Part shown: piece by piece, positions 33,973-41,567 of the stretch
Layout: the number at the start of each line of letters is the position of its first letter
How positions within the stretch are numbered: the stretch's first letter is position 1
Assembly (NCBI RefSeq): GCF_037113525.1
Contig: NZ_CP146963.1
Coordinates: 310,001-374,000 of the forward strand
DNA length: 64,000 nt
Origin: Butyrivibrio fibrisolvens
GTDB taxonomy: Bacteria > Bacillota > Clostridia > Lachnospirales > Lachnospiraceae
Direction: 5' to 3'
The notes under the pieces: model-generated
Database searches by the model: none
What the model was told of the DNA's origin: nothing
Seen by the model: the letters and a program-made list of their open reading frames with translations, nothing else
Made by a program: the position numbers and the translations under genes

Positions 33973-34761
33973 ATGTCATTCAATTATTATTTACGAAAGA
34001 AGTTGCATGAGACAAAAATGTCTCAAGCACAGCTAGCCAATGAAATTGACGTTACTAAGGCAATGGTAAATAGATGGATAAAGCCATATAGTCGTAATCC
34101 TCAAAAGAAAAGCATACAGAAAGTAGTTGAATTCTTTGGAGATGATTTTGATGAATTAGAGCGTATCTTTACAGTTGAAGAATATTGGGGAGATTTTTTT
34201 TGGAAAAATTTCAGAGCTATACTTTTAGAAAGGCAAACATATTGCGAGGATATTCCTGGTATTGATGAAAAGGTGTTGCGCAGATACTATACTGGAAAAT
34301 GTGATTATGTAGAATTGTACGATTTAATGCTCATAGCAAAATATCTTAATTGTTCTGTAGAAAAGTTAGTAGATTGTAATACTATCCAGTTTGGAGGATA
34401 CAATAATATTGAGCTTATAGGATCAGAAAAAAGGCTAAATAATCAGTGGGGACTCTCTATAGAATTTAATGCTGATTACAAAGTGGGAACAACTGAGATG
34501 GAACCAACAATACATATTGGGGATCAGATAGTACTAAAAAGAGATCTTATTACTCGAAGAATATCAATTTTGCCTTCGATTGGTGATGTTGTAGTTTTGC
34601 ATGACAAAAAAGAGAAAAAACTATATTTACGACGTGTTGATAATATAAATGGACAGATAGTTTATGTTGCCAATAATACACAGTTTCCGCCTATCTTAAA
34701 ATCGGAATATATCGAAGTTAAGGGTATTGTCGCTCAAGCACTTACAGAGTTTAATCGATGA
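33973..34761 (+). CDS. HTH regulator with degenerate S24 (LexA/CI-like) domain
   Basis: A 262-residue protein. The N-terminal XRE-type helix-turn-helix (about 1-60) reads FNYYLRKKLHETKMSQAQLA. A second HTH-like segment lies near 75-125. The C-terminal S24 fold (about 160-262) has MEPTIHIGDQIVLKRD and VVVLHDKKEKKLYLRRV. The nucleophilic serine expected before MxPT is E175 and the general-base lysine appears as R220, so self-cleavage is unlikely. The ATG at 33973 has AAGGAGG 6 bases upstream. The gene is more AT-rich than the core genes around it. Upstream 33668-33972 holds AT-rich promoter sequence and no gene. Confidence 0.85.
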   Translation: MSFNYYLRKKLHETKMSQAQLANEIDVTKAMVNRWIKPYSRNPQKKSIQKVVEFFGDDFDELERIFTVEEYWGDFFWKNFRAILLERQTYCEDIPGIDEKVLRRYYTGKCDYVELYDLMLIAKYLNCSVEKLVDCNTIQFGGYNNIELIGSEKRLNNQWGLSIEFNADYKVGTTEMEPTIHIGDQIVLKRDLITRRISILPSIGDVVVLHDKKEKKLYLRRVDNINGQIVYVANNTQFPPILKSEYIEVKGIVAQALTEFNR

Positions 34762-35046
34762 ATTAAATTGCTTTTCTAATGAGATTCTATTTTATGAGAT
34801 GTCGTTTGGATTGTTTTGGAGACTGATATGGGGCAAGAAATGGGTTACCAGGTACCATAAAGCTTTCATTTTCAATCTTAATAATAGCATAAGCTGAGGG
34901 GAGATTATAGAAGCAGATGGGCGGAGTATTAAGCATAAATGCAATAATATGTAAAATCATAAGTAAAGAAAACAACATATCATTGGGAAAATCGGGATAA
35001 CATTACATTTTTATGGGGGAAAGTTATTTTTGAGCTAATGAATATT

Positions 35047-35100
35047 GTTGATTTCCAGCCTGTAAGCACTTTTTAGAACCCTTACAGGCTGAGAATCAAC
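35047..35100. other. Long hairpin in the 34762-35135 intergenic stretch
   Basis: GTTGATT (35047-35053) and AATCAAC (35094-35100) enclose CAGCCTGTAAG and CTTACAGGCTG, a near-perfect 18-bp stem without a T-tract. The remainder of 34762-35135 contains no frame with a convincing start. Fragments such as WGKKWVTRYHKAFIFN near 34828 could be remnants of a lost gene. Confidence 0.5.
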
Positions 35101-35135
35101 AACGAACATGACGGATATTCTCTTGAAGAGTGTAT

Positions 35136-35981
35136 CTATGCCCCAATCTCAATAATAACTATCTCTGGATGATTGAAGAATCTTGGATATGGCATCCTTT
35201 CTCTTACAAGACCTCTGCTTGCTATCATGTTAGTACTATCAGAAATCTCATACAGACCATCAACATACTTTGGAGAGGGCCCTTGATCTGGTGCTATTGT
35301 GCCTCTTCCCGTAAACGGATTTATCCACTGTCCTCCGTGAGCATGACCACAAACTACAAGATCAAAGTTATAATTCGTGTATTCATTAATTTTCTCAGGC
35401 CTATGAGACAGTAGAATCCTATAGTGCTCTGGATTAGACATTGTATTGGCATTGTCTAACTGGGCCATCCACTCATCTGGTGTCATATAAGTTGGATCAT
35501 CAACCCCGCATATATCGATATCATTTCCTTTGATGTTTATTGTGCAGGAAGTTCCCTCAAGAACCACAACTCCTATAGATGTCAGATATTTCTTTGTTTC
35601 TGTTTCTCTTTCACTCCAGAACTCATGATTTCCGGTCACATAAAAACAGGGATATTTTGAGACTATGGCTTCTACAAATATTTTGGAATTATCATCAGAA
35701 AACTTGTCATCAAAAATATCTCCTGATAAAAGAACTGCATCAGGATGCCCTTTATCAATCATTTCTACAAGCTGACTTTGATTCTTGCCATAGTAGCAAG
35801 AGTGAAGATCGGTAACTAGCGCAAATCTGACAGGCGCATCTATCTTTCCATTGCCATCAAGACTTATGTATTCCGTGACAGGAATCTCGAACCATATGGT
35901 TACAAGGAGTATAACTGCAAGTATACATAATAGTAACTTTTTAAATATTCTTTTTGGATGATTATCGGTTTTCTTCTTCAT
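35136..35981 (-). CDS. Membrane-anchored metallophosphoesterase (YkuE-like)
   Basis: A 281-residue protein with an N-terminal transmembrane segment (about 13-33) and an extracytoplasmic calcineurin-like domain. The metal motifs are VTDLHSCYYG, LLSGDIFDD, VTGNHEF, LLSHRPE and VCGHAHGGQW. It resembles YkuE-type phosphodiesterases that act on membrane or wall substrates. Its start overlaps the end of the small gene at 35962-36123 by 20 bases, so the two are probably translationally coupled. Confidence 0.88.
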   Translation of the reverse strand: MKKKTDNHPKRIFKKLLLCILAVILLVTIWFEIPVTEYISLDGNGKIDAPVRFALVTDLHSCYYGKNQSQLVEMIDKGHPDAVLLSGDIFDDKFSDDNSKIFVEAIVSKYPCFYVTGNHEFWSERETETKKYLTSIGVVVLEGTSCTINIKGNDIDICGVDDPTYMTPDEWMAQLDNANTMSNPEHYRILLSHRPEKINEYTNYNFDLVVCGHAHGGQWINPFTGRGTIAPDQGPSPKYVDGLYEISDSTNMIASRGLVRERMPYPRFFNHPEIVIIEIGA

Positions 35982-36123
35982 TTTGTAGTCCCATCAGTTT
36001 CTGTATTTCAGTATCTTCAACCCATCTATCTTTATTAGAGCGATTTTCAGCGCTTTCAAGATTGGCAATAACGGAATGAAGTGCTTCTAGATGACCTGAT
36101 TCATCAGTTTTATCAATGGTCAT
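35962..36123 (-). CDS. Small 53-residue protein coupled to the phosphoesterase gene
   Basis: A complete short frame reads MTIDKTDESGHLEALHSVIA, then NLESAENRSNKDRWVEDTEI and ends QNEEENR with TAA at 35962-35964. An excellent AAAGGAGAT lies 7 bases before the ATG. Its last 20 bases overlap the start of the phosphoesterase gene in another frame. The peptide is acidic and helical with no hydrophobic segment. The family is not recognised. Confidence 0.65.
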   Translation of the reverse strand: MTIDKTDESGHLEALHSVIANLESAENRSNKDRWVEDTEIQKLMGLQNEEENR

Positions 36124-36251
36124 GAGTATTATCTCCTTTGGTAAAAAAAGGTTATGTAACCATTATAAGCCTATGTTGATATGATAACACGCAAAAACAC
36201 TTGAAATTATAATCTGTCAGAAGTACATGGAAATATAATTCCATTTAAGCA

Positions 36252-36407
36252 GTTTTTCTCTATAAGTACTTTTAAAAATGACATTTAGAGAAAAATGAAA
36301 GCAAATTTCCTCTAAATGTGTCCTTACAAAAGACATTTAGAGGAAAATTAAATTGATTTTCCTCTAAATGTGGAATAAAATATAACATATAGAGGAAAAT
36401 GCGAGGT
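36252..36407 (+). repeat. Three tandem 52-bp units, each an inverted pair of a 16-bp motif
   Basis: Six copies of ACATTTAGAGGAAAAT alternate in orientation at 36252 (-, diverged), 36281 (+), 36304 (-), 36333 (+), 36356 (-) and 36385 (+). Start-to-start distances are exactly 29, 23, 29, 23 and 29. This makes three 52-bp units with internal dyad symmetry. The last copy ends 16 bp before the ATPase start. It looks like a multi-site operator; it is not a CRISPR. Confidence 0.85.
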
Positions 36408-36415
36408 ATGATACG

Positions 36416-37852
36416 ATGAATGACTTAATTGGACGTGAAAAAGAGATAAAACGATTGACCAAGGTTATGAAAGAAAAGGAAGCCCAGCTTGTAATCGTAT
36501 ATGGTAGAAGAAGAGTAGGCAAAACTTTTCTTGTCAATGAATTCTTTGAAAATAAATTTGACTTTAAGTTTACCGGGGCATACAACCGTCCAAGACAAGA
36601 ACAACTAAAAAATTTCATACTTGAACTAAACCACTATTCTGATGAAAAATATGATAATCCAAAAGACTGGACAGAGGCTTTTTTTCTATTAAGAGATTAT
36701 TTGGAGAAAAAAGGATCAGATGAGAAGCAGGTTGTATTTTTTGATGAAATGCCTTGGATGGATAGCCAGTTATCTGGCTTTCTTCCAGCTTTTGAATGGT
36801 TTTGGAATTCATGGGGGAGCGCAAGGAAAAATCTTGTCTTTATAGTATGCGGCTCTTCAACATCCTGGCTGGTAAAAAATATTGATAATAATAAAGGCGG
36901 CCTTTTCAATCGTCGTACATGTAGAATTATTCTGTCTCCGTTGGATCTTTATAATACAGAAAAATATCTTAATTCAAGAGATATATACTGGTCACGATAT
37001 GATATTGCGCTGTGTTATATGATAATGGGTGGAATTCCTTTTTATTTGAGGTTGTTGGATCGAGAGCTGTCCTTAAATGAGAACATAGACATGATCTTTT
37101 TCAATAAAATGTCAGAGCTCTGGGATGAATTTGATCAGTTATTTCAGACCCTATTCAAAAATAGTGACCAGTATATAAAGATTGTTGAAGCTTTAAGTCA
37201 AAAAAAGAAAGGTCTTACAAGAGGAGAAATTTCGAAAGCAACCAAAATTCCTGCTAATGGAGATTTGACACAAATGCTATCAGATCTTGAAAAGTCTGGA
37301 TTTATTAGGGTTAACACGAAATTTGGAAATAAAAGCAAGGAAAAGACATATCAGCTATGCGACTATTTTACAATGTTCTATTTGCGCTTTGTTCGTGATA
37401 ATTATGGAAAAGATGAACATTTTTGGAGTAATACTACTGATAACCCTTCTAGAAATGCATGGCAAGGACTTACTTTTGAACAGATATGTAAGGATCATAT
37501 AGCCCAGGTAAAGAAAAAATTGGGAATACCTGGTATATTATCAACGGTTTCATCCTGGTATAAACAGGGAAATGATGACGAAAAAGGTGCTCAGATAGAC
37601 ATGCTCATCGATCGCCGAGATCATGTAATAAGTCTATGTGAAGATAAATTTTCTACACAACCTTATGAAATAACCAAGGAATATGATGAATCATTGAAAA
37701 ACAAAGTTGCGGTATTTAGAGAAGCTACTGGAACAAGGAAAACTATACAGGTTGCCATGATTACTACATATGGCCTGAAGCCAAACAAATACAGTAACTA
37801 CATCGGAAAAATAATCCAGCTTGATGACCTGTTCGAAAAAAATGATGACTGA
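36416..37852 (+). CDS. AAA ATPase with PD-(D/E)XK-like C terminus
   Basis: A 478-residue protein. The ATPase domain has Walker A GRRRVGKTFL near 30 and Walker B VVFFDEMPWMD near 103, and a sensor-like FIVCGSSTSWL. A winged-helix segment lies near 265-300 (LTRGEISKATKIP). The C terminus has GAQIDMLIDRRD then LCEDKFS, which fits the D...ExK nuclease core. It is a homologue in architecture of the gene at 32279. The three 52-bp dyad units directly upstream suggest regulation by this protein's own winged helix or a neighbour. GAGG lies 10 bases before the ATG. Role unknown; such genes often sit in accessory regions. Confidence 0.85.
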   Translation: MNDLIGREKEIKRLTKVMKEKEAQLVIVYGRRRVGKTFLVNEFFENKFDFKFTGAYNRPRQEQLKNFILELNHYSDEKYDNPKDWTEAFFLLRDYLEKKGSDEKQVVFFDEMPWMDSQLSGFLPAFEWFWNSWGSARKNLVFIVCGSSTSWLVKNIDNNKGGLFNRRTCRIILSPLDLYNTEKYLNSRDIYWSRYDIALCYMIMGGIPFYLRLLDRELSLNENIDMIFFNKMSELWDEFDQLFQTLFKNSDQYIKIVEALSQKKKGLTRGEISKATKIPANGDLTQMLSDLEKSGFIRVNTKFGNKSKEKTYQLCDYFTMFYLRFVRDNYGKDEHFWSNTTDNPSRNAWQGLTFEQICKDHIAQVKKKLGIPGILSTVSSWYKQGNDDEKGAQIDMLIDRRDHVISLCEDKFSTQPYEITKEYDESLKNKVAVFREATGTRKTIQVAMITTYGLKPNKYSNYIGKIIQLDDLFEKNDD

Positions 37853-37916
37853 CCTATATTTGGAATTGGAATCTGTTATATAAACATCTATTAACACCTG
37901 TGATATGAGGTTTGAT

Positions 37917-38459
37917 TTGAAAATTTTGATTATCAGGCATGCCAAAGTAAATCACGTATGGAAGAAGTGGTGCACATCTTCAGAGTTTGATGAGCAGTGC
38001 AGTATGTATGATACTGCATCCGTTGATACGTCGCCCTTAAATCCTCTAATGTGTGATGTTTCAGACATCTACATAAGTAAACTTATAAGAACCTATTACA
38101 CAGCCAGGAAGATGTTTGGAGATAAGATATTTACACGCACATCATTAATAAATGAAGTACCTATGTGCGCAGGTATTAAAACGTCTCTAAAAATGCCACT
38201 ATGGTTTTGGTATATGGTAGCAAGGATCCAGTGGATTACAGGAAGTAGCAGACAACCTGAAACAATGGATAAGACAAGACGAAGGGCCAGGATATTTGTG
38301 AAAAAGATACTGGATAAAAATACCAGCTGCGGCGTAGTCACACATGGATTTTTTATGCGAACGCTTATCAAAGCGCTGAAGGAACAGGGATTCACTTCTG
38401 ATGTTAATCCTTTATATTTCCATAATGGAGAAGTTATCACGTTGTACAGGAATGAGTAA
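37917..38459 (+). CDS. Histidine phosphatase superfamily protein
   Basis: A 180-residue protein beginning MKILIIRHAKV, the phosphohistidine motif (RHA instead of RHG) at the N terminus. It has ISKLIRTYYTARKMFG, typical of the family's second arginine region, and the second catalytic histidine in CGVVTHGFFMRTLIKAL. The start is taken as TTG 37917, with GAGG 6 bases upstream; an ATG at 37905 lacks a ribosome binding site. Substrate unknown. It follows the ATPase gene by 64 bp. Confidence 0.8.
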   Translation: MKILIIRHAKVNHVWKKWCTSSEFDEQCSMYDTASVDTSPLNPLMCDVSDIYISKLIRTYYTARKMFGDKIFTRTSLINEVPMCAGIKTSLKMPLWFWYMVARIQWITGSSRQPETMDKTRRRARIFVKKILDKNTSCGVVTHGFFMRTLIKALKEQGFTSDVNPLYFHNGEVITLYRNE

Positions 38460-38592
38460 TTCTGAAGGCTGTACATTTTGCTAATACATATTTTTATATC
38501 CACTCCCTTTTTTGGAAAAATTGCGAAGTGGAATAATAGACCGAAGAGTGTATAATTGGATTCTTGAGCGAAAATTTTTACGAGGTATCCCC

Positions 38593-39429
38593 ATGAATAA
38601 TCAGTTATACATCTACGAAGAAGTTTGTGGCCTTATCAAGCAGAAAGGTCTTGATCATTATAATAGAGAGGATATTGAAGACAAGTTCATCTGGACTTTT
38701 GCCAAGAATGCATCTTCACTTCATGTAAACACCGTCTCCCAGAGCAGATATGTACTCTATGCTACAGAAAAAGATTTCAACCTTATCCATAAAAAGGCAG
38801 AAGATGCCGGTCTTGGTATTACTTTAAAGGAATCCAAAAAAGATGTAATCGAAATGATGGTTTCCCAGTATGAGGAAGTTGCAAGCAAAGCAATCCTCTT
38901 TATCAGAAACGGTAATAAGGGCCTTCTCCAGAACCCTGACGAGAAGAAGCTTTCACATGTTATTTATTTCTTTACTAACGATAATCTTGAATTCATTCTC
39001 GATTGTCTTGCAGAAAACGTACTCTACAGCGAGAAGAAACGACAGGAAAAAGCTTATGCAGAAAAGCTTAAAGCATCTGAAGAGTTAAAAGCTCTTGCAG
39101 CAGCACAGACTAAGCTTATGAAGAGCCAGAAATATGGACGAAAGTCTGCACTTCTTACCACTCCGTCAGTTAAGACGGCGCCTGCTTACAGCGTTGCTAA
39201 CGCTTACTCATATTCACAGCCAGGCGCAGCCAAAGCTTCCGCTAAGCTTTCTGATGATGAAATCAAAAATTATATCCCTGAAGGATGCGCTGTATCTCAC
39301 AAGAAGTATGGAAAAGGTAAAGTAAGAGGTATTCTTGAAGGTAAGATTGATGTGCTTTTTGAAGGCTCAGTAGAAAAAGTCTTCGCTGCACAGGTTTGTA
39401 TAGATAAAAAGATTCTGACAGTAATTTGA
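38593..39429 (+). CDS. Protein of unknown function with C-terminal Tudor-like domain
   Basis: A 278-residue soluble protein. The first 180 residues are helical and charged without recognised motifs. A low-complexity linker rich in Ala, Ser, Tyr and Pro (about 200-235) follows. The last 45 residues, GCAVSHKKYGKGKVRGILEG through DVLFEGSVEKVF, match the small barrel found at the C terminus of PcrA/UvrD helicases, which binds RNA polymerase. ATG 38593 has CGAGG 8 bases upstream; a TTG 81 bp earlier is less likely. The stop codon TGA abuts copy 2 of the dispersed repeat. Confidence 0.7.
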   Translation: MNNQLYIYEEVCGLIKQKGLDHYNREDIEDKFIWTFAKNASSLHVNTVSQSRYVLYATEKDFNLIHKKAEDAGLGITLKESKKDVIEMMVSQYEEVASKAILFIRNGNKGLLQNPDEKKLSHVIYFFTNDNLEFILDCLAENVLYSEKKRQEKAYAEKLKASEELKALAAAQTKLMKSQKYGRKSALLTTPSVKTAPAYSVANAYSYSQPGAAKASAKLSDDEIKNYIPEGCAVSHKKYGKGKVRGILEGKIDVLFEGSVEKVFAAQVCIDKKILTVI

Positions 39430-39665
39430 TGACGTAAGGGTCAAAAGTCATTTCGATTCGAGCTTGCTCGAAATCGAATATGAATTTATGACCCGCAAAA
39501 CATGAGCAAAGTAGCACGTAGTGCGGATTTGCGAATGATTTAGGGCGCAAGACATCCGGGGGATGTCTGCTTTGCGCCGACCGGAGTGGAACGTAGATGT
39601 GAGAGTTTCGAAGAAACGGAACAATCCGTTAGTCATAAGGTGTCAAAAGCTGATTTTGACACCTG
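39429..39665 (+). repeat. 1174-type dispersed repeat, copy 2
   Basis: Nearly identical to 1174-1417 over about 220 bp. It begins in the last base of the stop codon of the preceding gene. The right end differs in the loop and ends in a hairpin, AGGTGTCAAAA/TTTTGACACCT, followed by GTTTTTG, so this copy carries a usable intrinsic terminator for the upstream gene. Confidence 0.85.
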
Positions 39666-39716
39666 TTTTTGTAAAAGTAGACATGTAGATAAATGGATGC
39701 TTATATACAAATCTAT

Positions 39717-41051
39717 TTATCGTCTTTCTCTGGTCAGATCCTTAACCCACTTATATCTGTAGAAGTGATGTAAAACCCAAGGAATCTTACCAACTTCATC
39801 AAGACATGTGCAGGCATATACCACGATCACGGGCCAGTGGAATACATAAGTTCCAAGGAAAGCCAGAGGTACTGCCATAAACCACATGGTCACGACAAGT
39901 GAATACATATCAAAAAGTGTATCGCCGCCCGCTGCGAATATACCATTTATAAGAACAGAATTAACCACTCGCCCTATCATATAGATAGCCATTGCAATCA
40001 TCATAAGTAGCAGATAGTGTCTTGCTGTATCAGTAAGCTTAACTGTCATGAATACGATAGGCGTAAACAAAAACATAATACCTGTAGAAATAAAACCTAC
40101 GACAAAAGATATCCCAACCATCTTCTGACCATAAAGCTTACCCCTCTCAAGATTCCCCGCGCCAAGTTCATAGCCGACCATGATGCCGCATCCGTTCGCA
40201 AGACCATCACCTGCGCAGCATACAAGATCTCTTATTACTGCTGTAACTGAATTTGCAGCCGCAGCATCTTTTCCTATATGTCCCATAAAAGAAGAATAGG
40301 AAGTAAATCCAATTCCCCAGAGAAGACAGGCACCAAGAAGAGGCCACATACATCTGATAAAATCAAGCGTTAGGACCTTATTGAATCTTGAAAGTCCGGA
40401 AAGCTTTGGATGTATATACCCCTTTTGATACGACAACACGATAACGCAGCCAAATTCAATGACCCTTGCAACAAGCGTAGCAAGTGCTGCACCTCTTTCT
40501 TCAAGGTGTAAGCCGTAAATAAAAATGGCATTTAATATTATGTTGGTCACAACAGCCGTAGCAGATACAAATGCCACAGTCTTAACATGCTCTGATACCT
40601 TCATCATAGCAAGATAGCACTGCGAAATTCCTGTAAGAAGATAAGAAAATCCCGCAATCTTAAGATACCTTACCCCAATAACGATAAGATCTTCATTGTC
40701 TGTATACAACAACATAAGATATCTTGGGAAAAGAGTACATCCTATGCAATAAACAATAGACAATACCCCGCATATCCTAAGAGCCAGACAGAAAATATCA
40801 TCCAGCGATTCAAGATCCCTCTTACCCCAATACTGCGCACCAAGAATAACAGTAGCACCAACAGTAGCAGACAGGATCATATTTTGTATGAACTGAATCT
40901 GAGTAGCAAGCGAAACCGCCGACATAGAATCCTGATCAATACTCCCCAGCATAAAAGCATCCGCCGCTGCTACAAGTGCCAGCATAAAAGCCTGAAATGT
41001 AATCGGCAGTGTTATCTTTGCAAGCTTAATTAAAAAATCTTTGTCTTTCAT
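39717..41051 (-). CDS. MATE family efflux transporter
   Basis: A 444-residue membrane protein with about twelve helices in two similar halves (break near 220-235), the MATE fold. Recognisable segments are ITLPITFQAFMLALVAAADAFMLGSID, a typical helix 1-2 region, and VGYELGAGNLERGKLYGQKM in the second half. It should export an organic cation or a drug using a sodium or proton gradient. No regulator gene lies next to it. The start has an A-rich context (AGGAG 10 bases upstream). Confidence 0.92.
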   Translation of the reverse strand: MKDKDFLIKLAKITLPITFQAFMLALVAAADAFMLGSIDQDSMSAVSLATQIQFIQNMILSATVGATVILGAQYWGKRDLESLDDIFCLALRICGVLSIVYCIGCTLFPRYLMLLYTDNEDLIVIGVRYLKIAGFSYLLTGISQCYLAMMKVSEHVKTVAFVSATAVVTNIILNAIFIYGLHLEERGAALATLVARVIEFGCVIVLSYQKGYIHPKLSGLSRFNKVLTLDFIRCMWPLLGACLLWGIGFTSYSSFMGHIGKDAAAANSVTAVIRDLVCCAGDGLANGCGIMVGYELGAGNLERGKLYGQKMVGISFVVGFISTGIMFLFTPIVFMTVKLTDTARHYLLLMMIAMAIYMIGRVVNSVLINGIFAAGGDTLFDMYSLVVTMWFMAVPLAFLGTYVFHWPVIVVYACTCLDEVGKIPWVLHHFYRYKWVKDLTRERR

Positions 41052-41360
41052 TTGAAAATAAACTCCTATATAAAACTGAGAAATCAGTATTTATACGGAT
41101 TACTTAAAGTAATCATTAATAAATACCTGTTGTATTTCTGATCTAATAATGTATAATATACAAAAATAATGTATAAACATACATTTATCTGTATTAAAAA
41201 TAGACAGCGCTATTTTTGATTGTACACTATTTAAAATATTTTTGTTAGACTGTTTTTATAAATCAATATTTTTGATTATTTATAGTTTGATTTTGTCTGT
41301 TATAGCGCTAGATACGTTATAATGATTCAGTAGCACCCAGGCGAATACGGGAACTTGCAA

Positions 41361-41528
41361 TTCAGGACTTTGGTAAATGAAATCAAAAGCCGATTTTGAA
41401 AATATTACTGATTTTCCTTAGACTCTTTGGAGCGAGAGTACAGCGTGTTTACGTCAGCGGAGAAGAGTCTTAGGAAAATCTGTAATATTTTCACATGAGG
41501 CGTTGATTTCATTTACCAAAGCCTGAAG
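41361..41528. repeat. Long imperfect palindrome (168 bp)
   Basis: TTCAGG (41361-41366) with CCTGAA (41522-41527), a 19-bp arm at 41368-41386 with 41503-41521, GAAAATATTAC (41398-41408) with 41482-41492, GATTTTCCT (41410-41418) with 41472-41480, and AGACTCTT (41420-41427) with 41463-41470 are all complementary. The whole folds into one long interrupted hairpin. It occupies the 41052-41567 intergenic stretch, 40 bp before the Lon-like gene. It is different in sequence from the other repeats. Confidence 0.8.
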
Positions 41529-41567
41529 GCACAGCCCCCATACCCCCGCACCACATAGGAGGAGTTT

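Noticed and set aside
34787..34978. Minus-strand 63-residue open frame
   Set aside because: No ribosome binding site, composition of translated AT-rich noncoding sequence, and no similarity to anything recognisable.
36252..36407. CRISPR array before the ATPase gene
   Set aside because: Repeats are 16 bp, alternate in orientation, and the spacers of 7 and 13 bp are too short; no cas genes are present.
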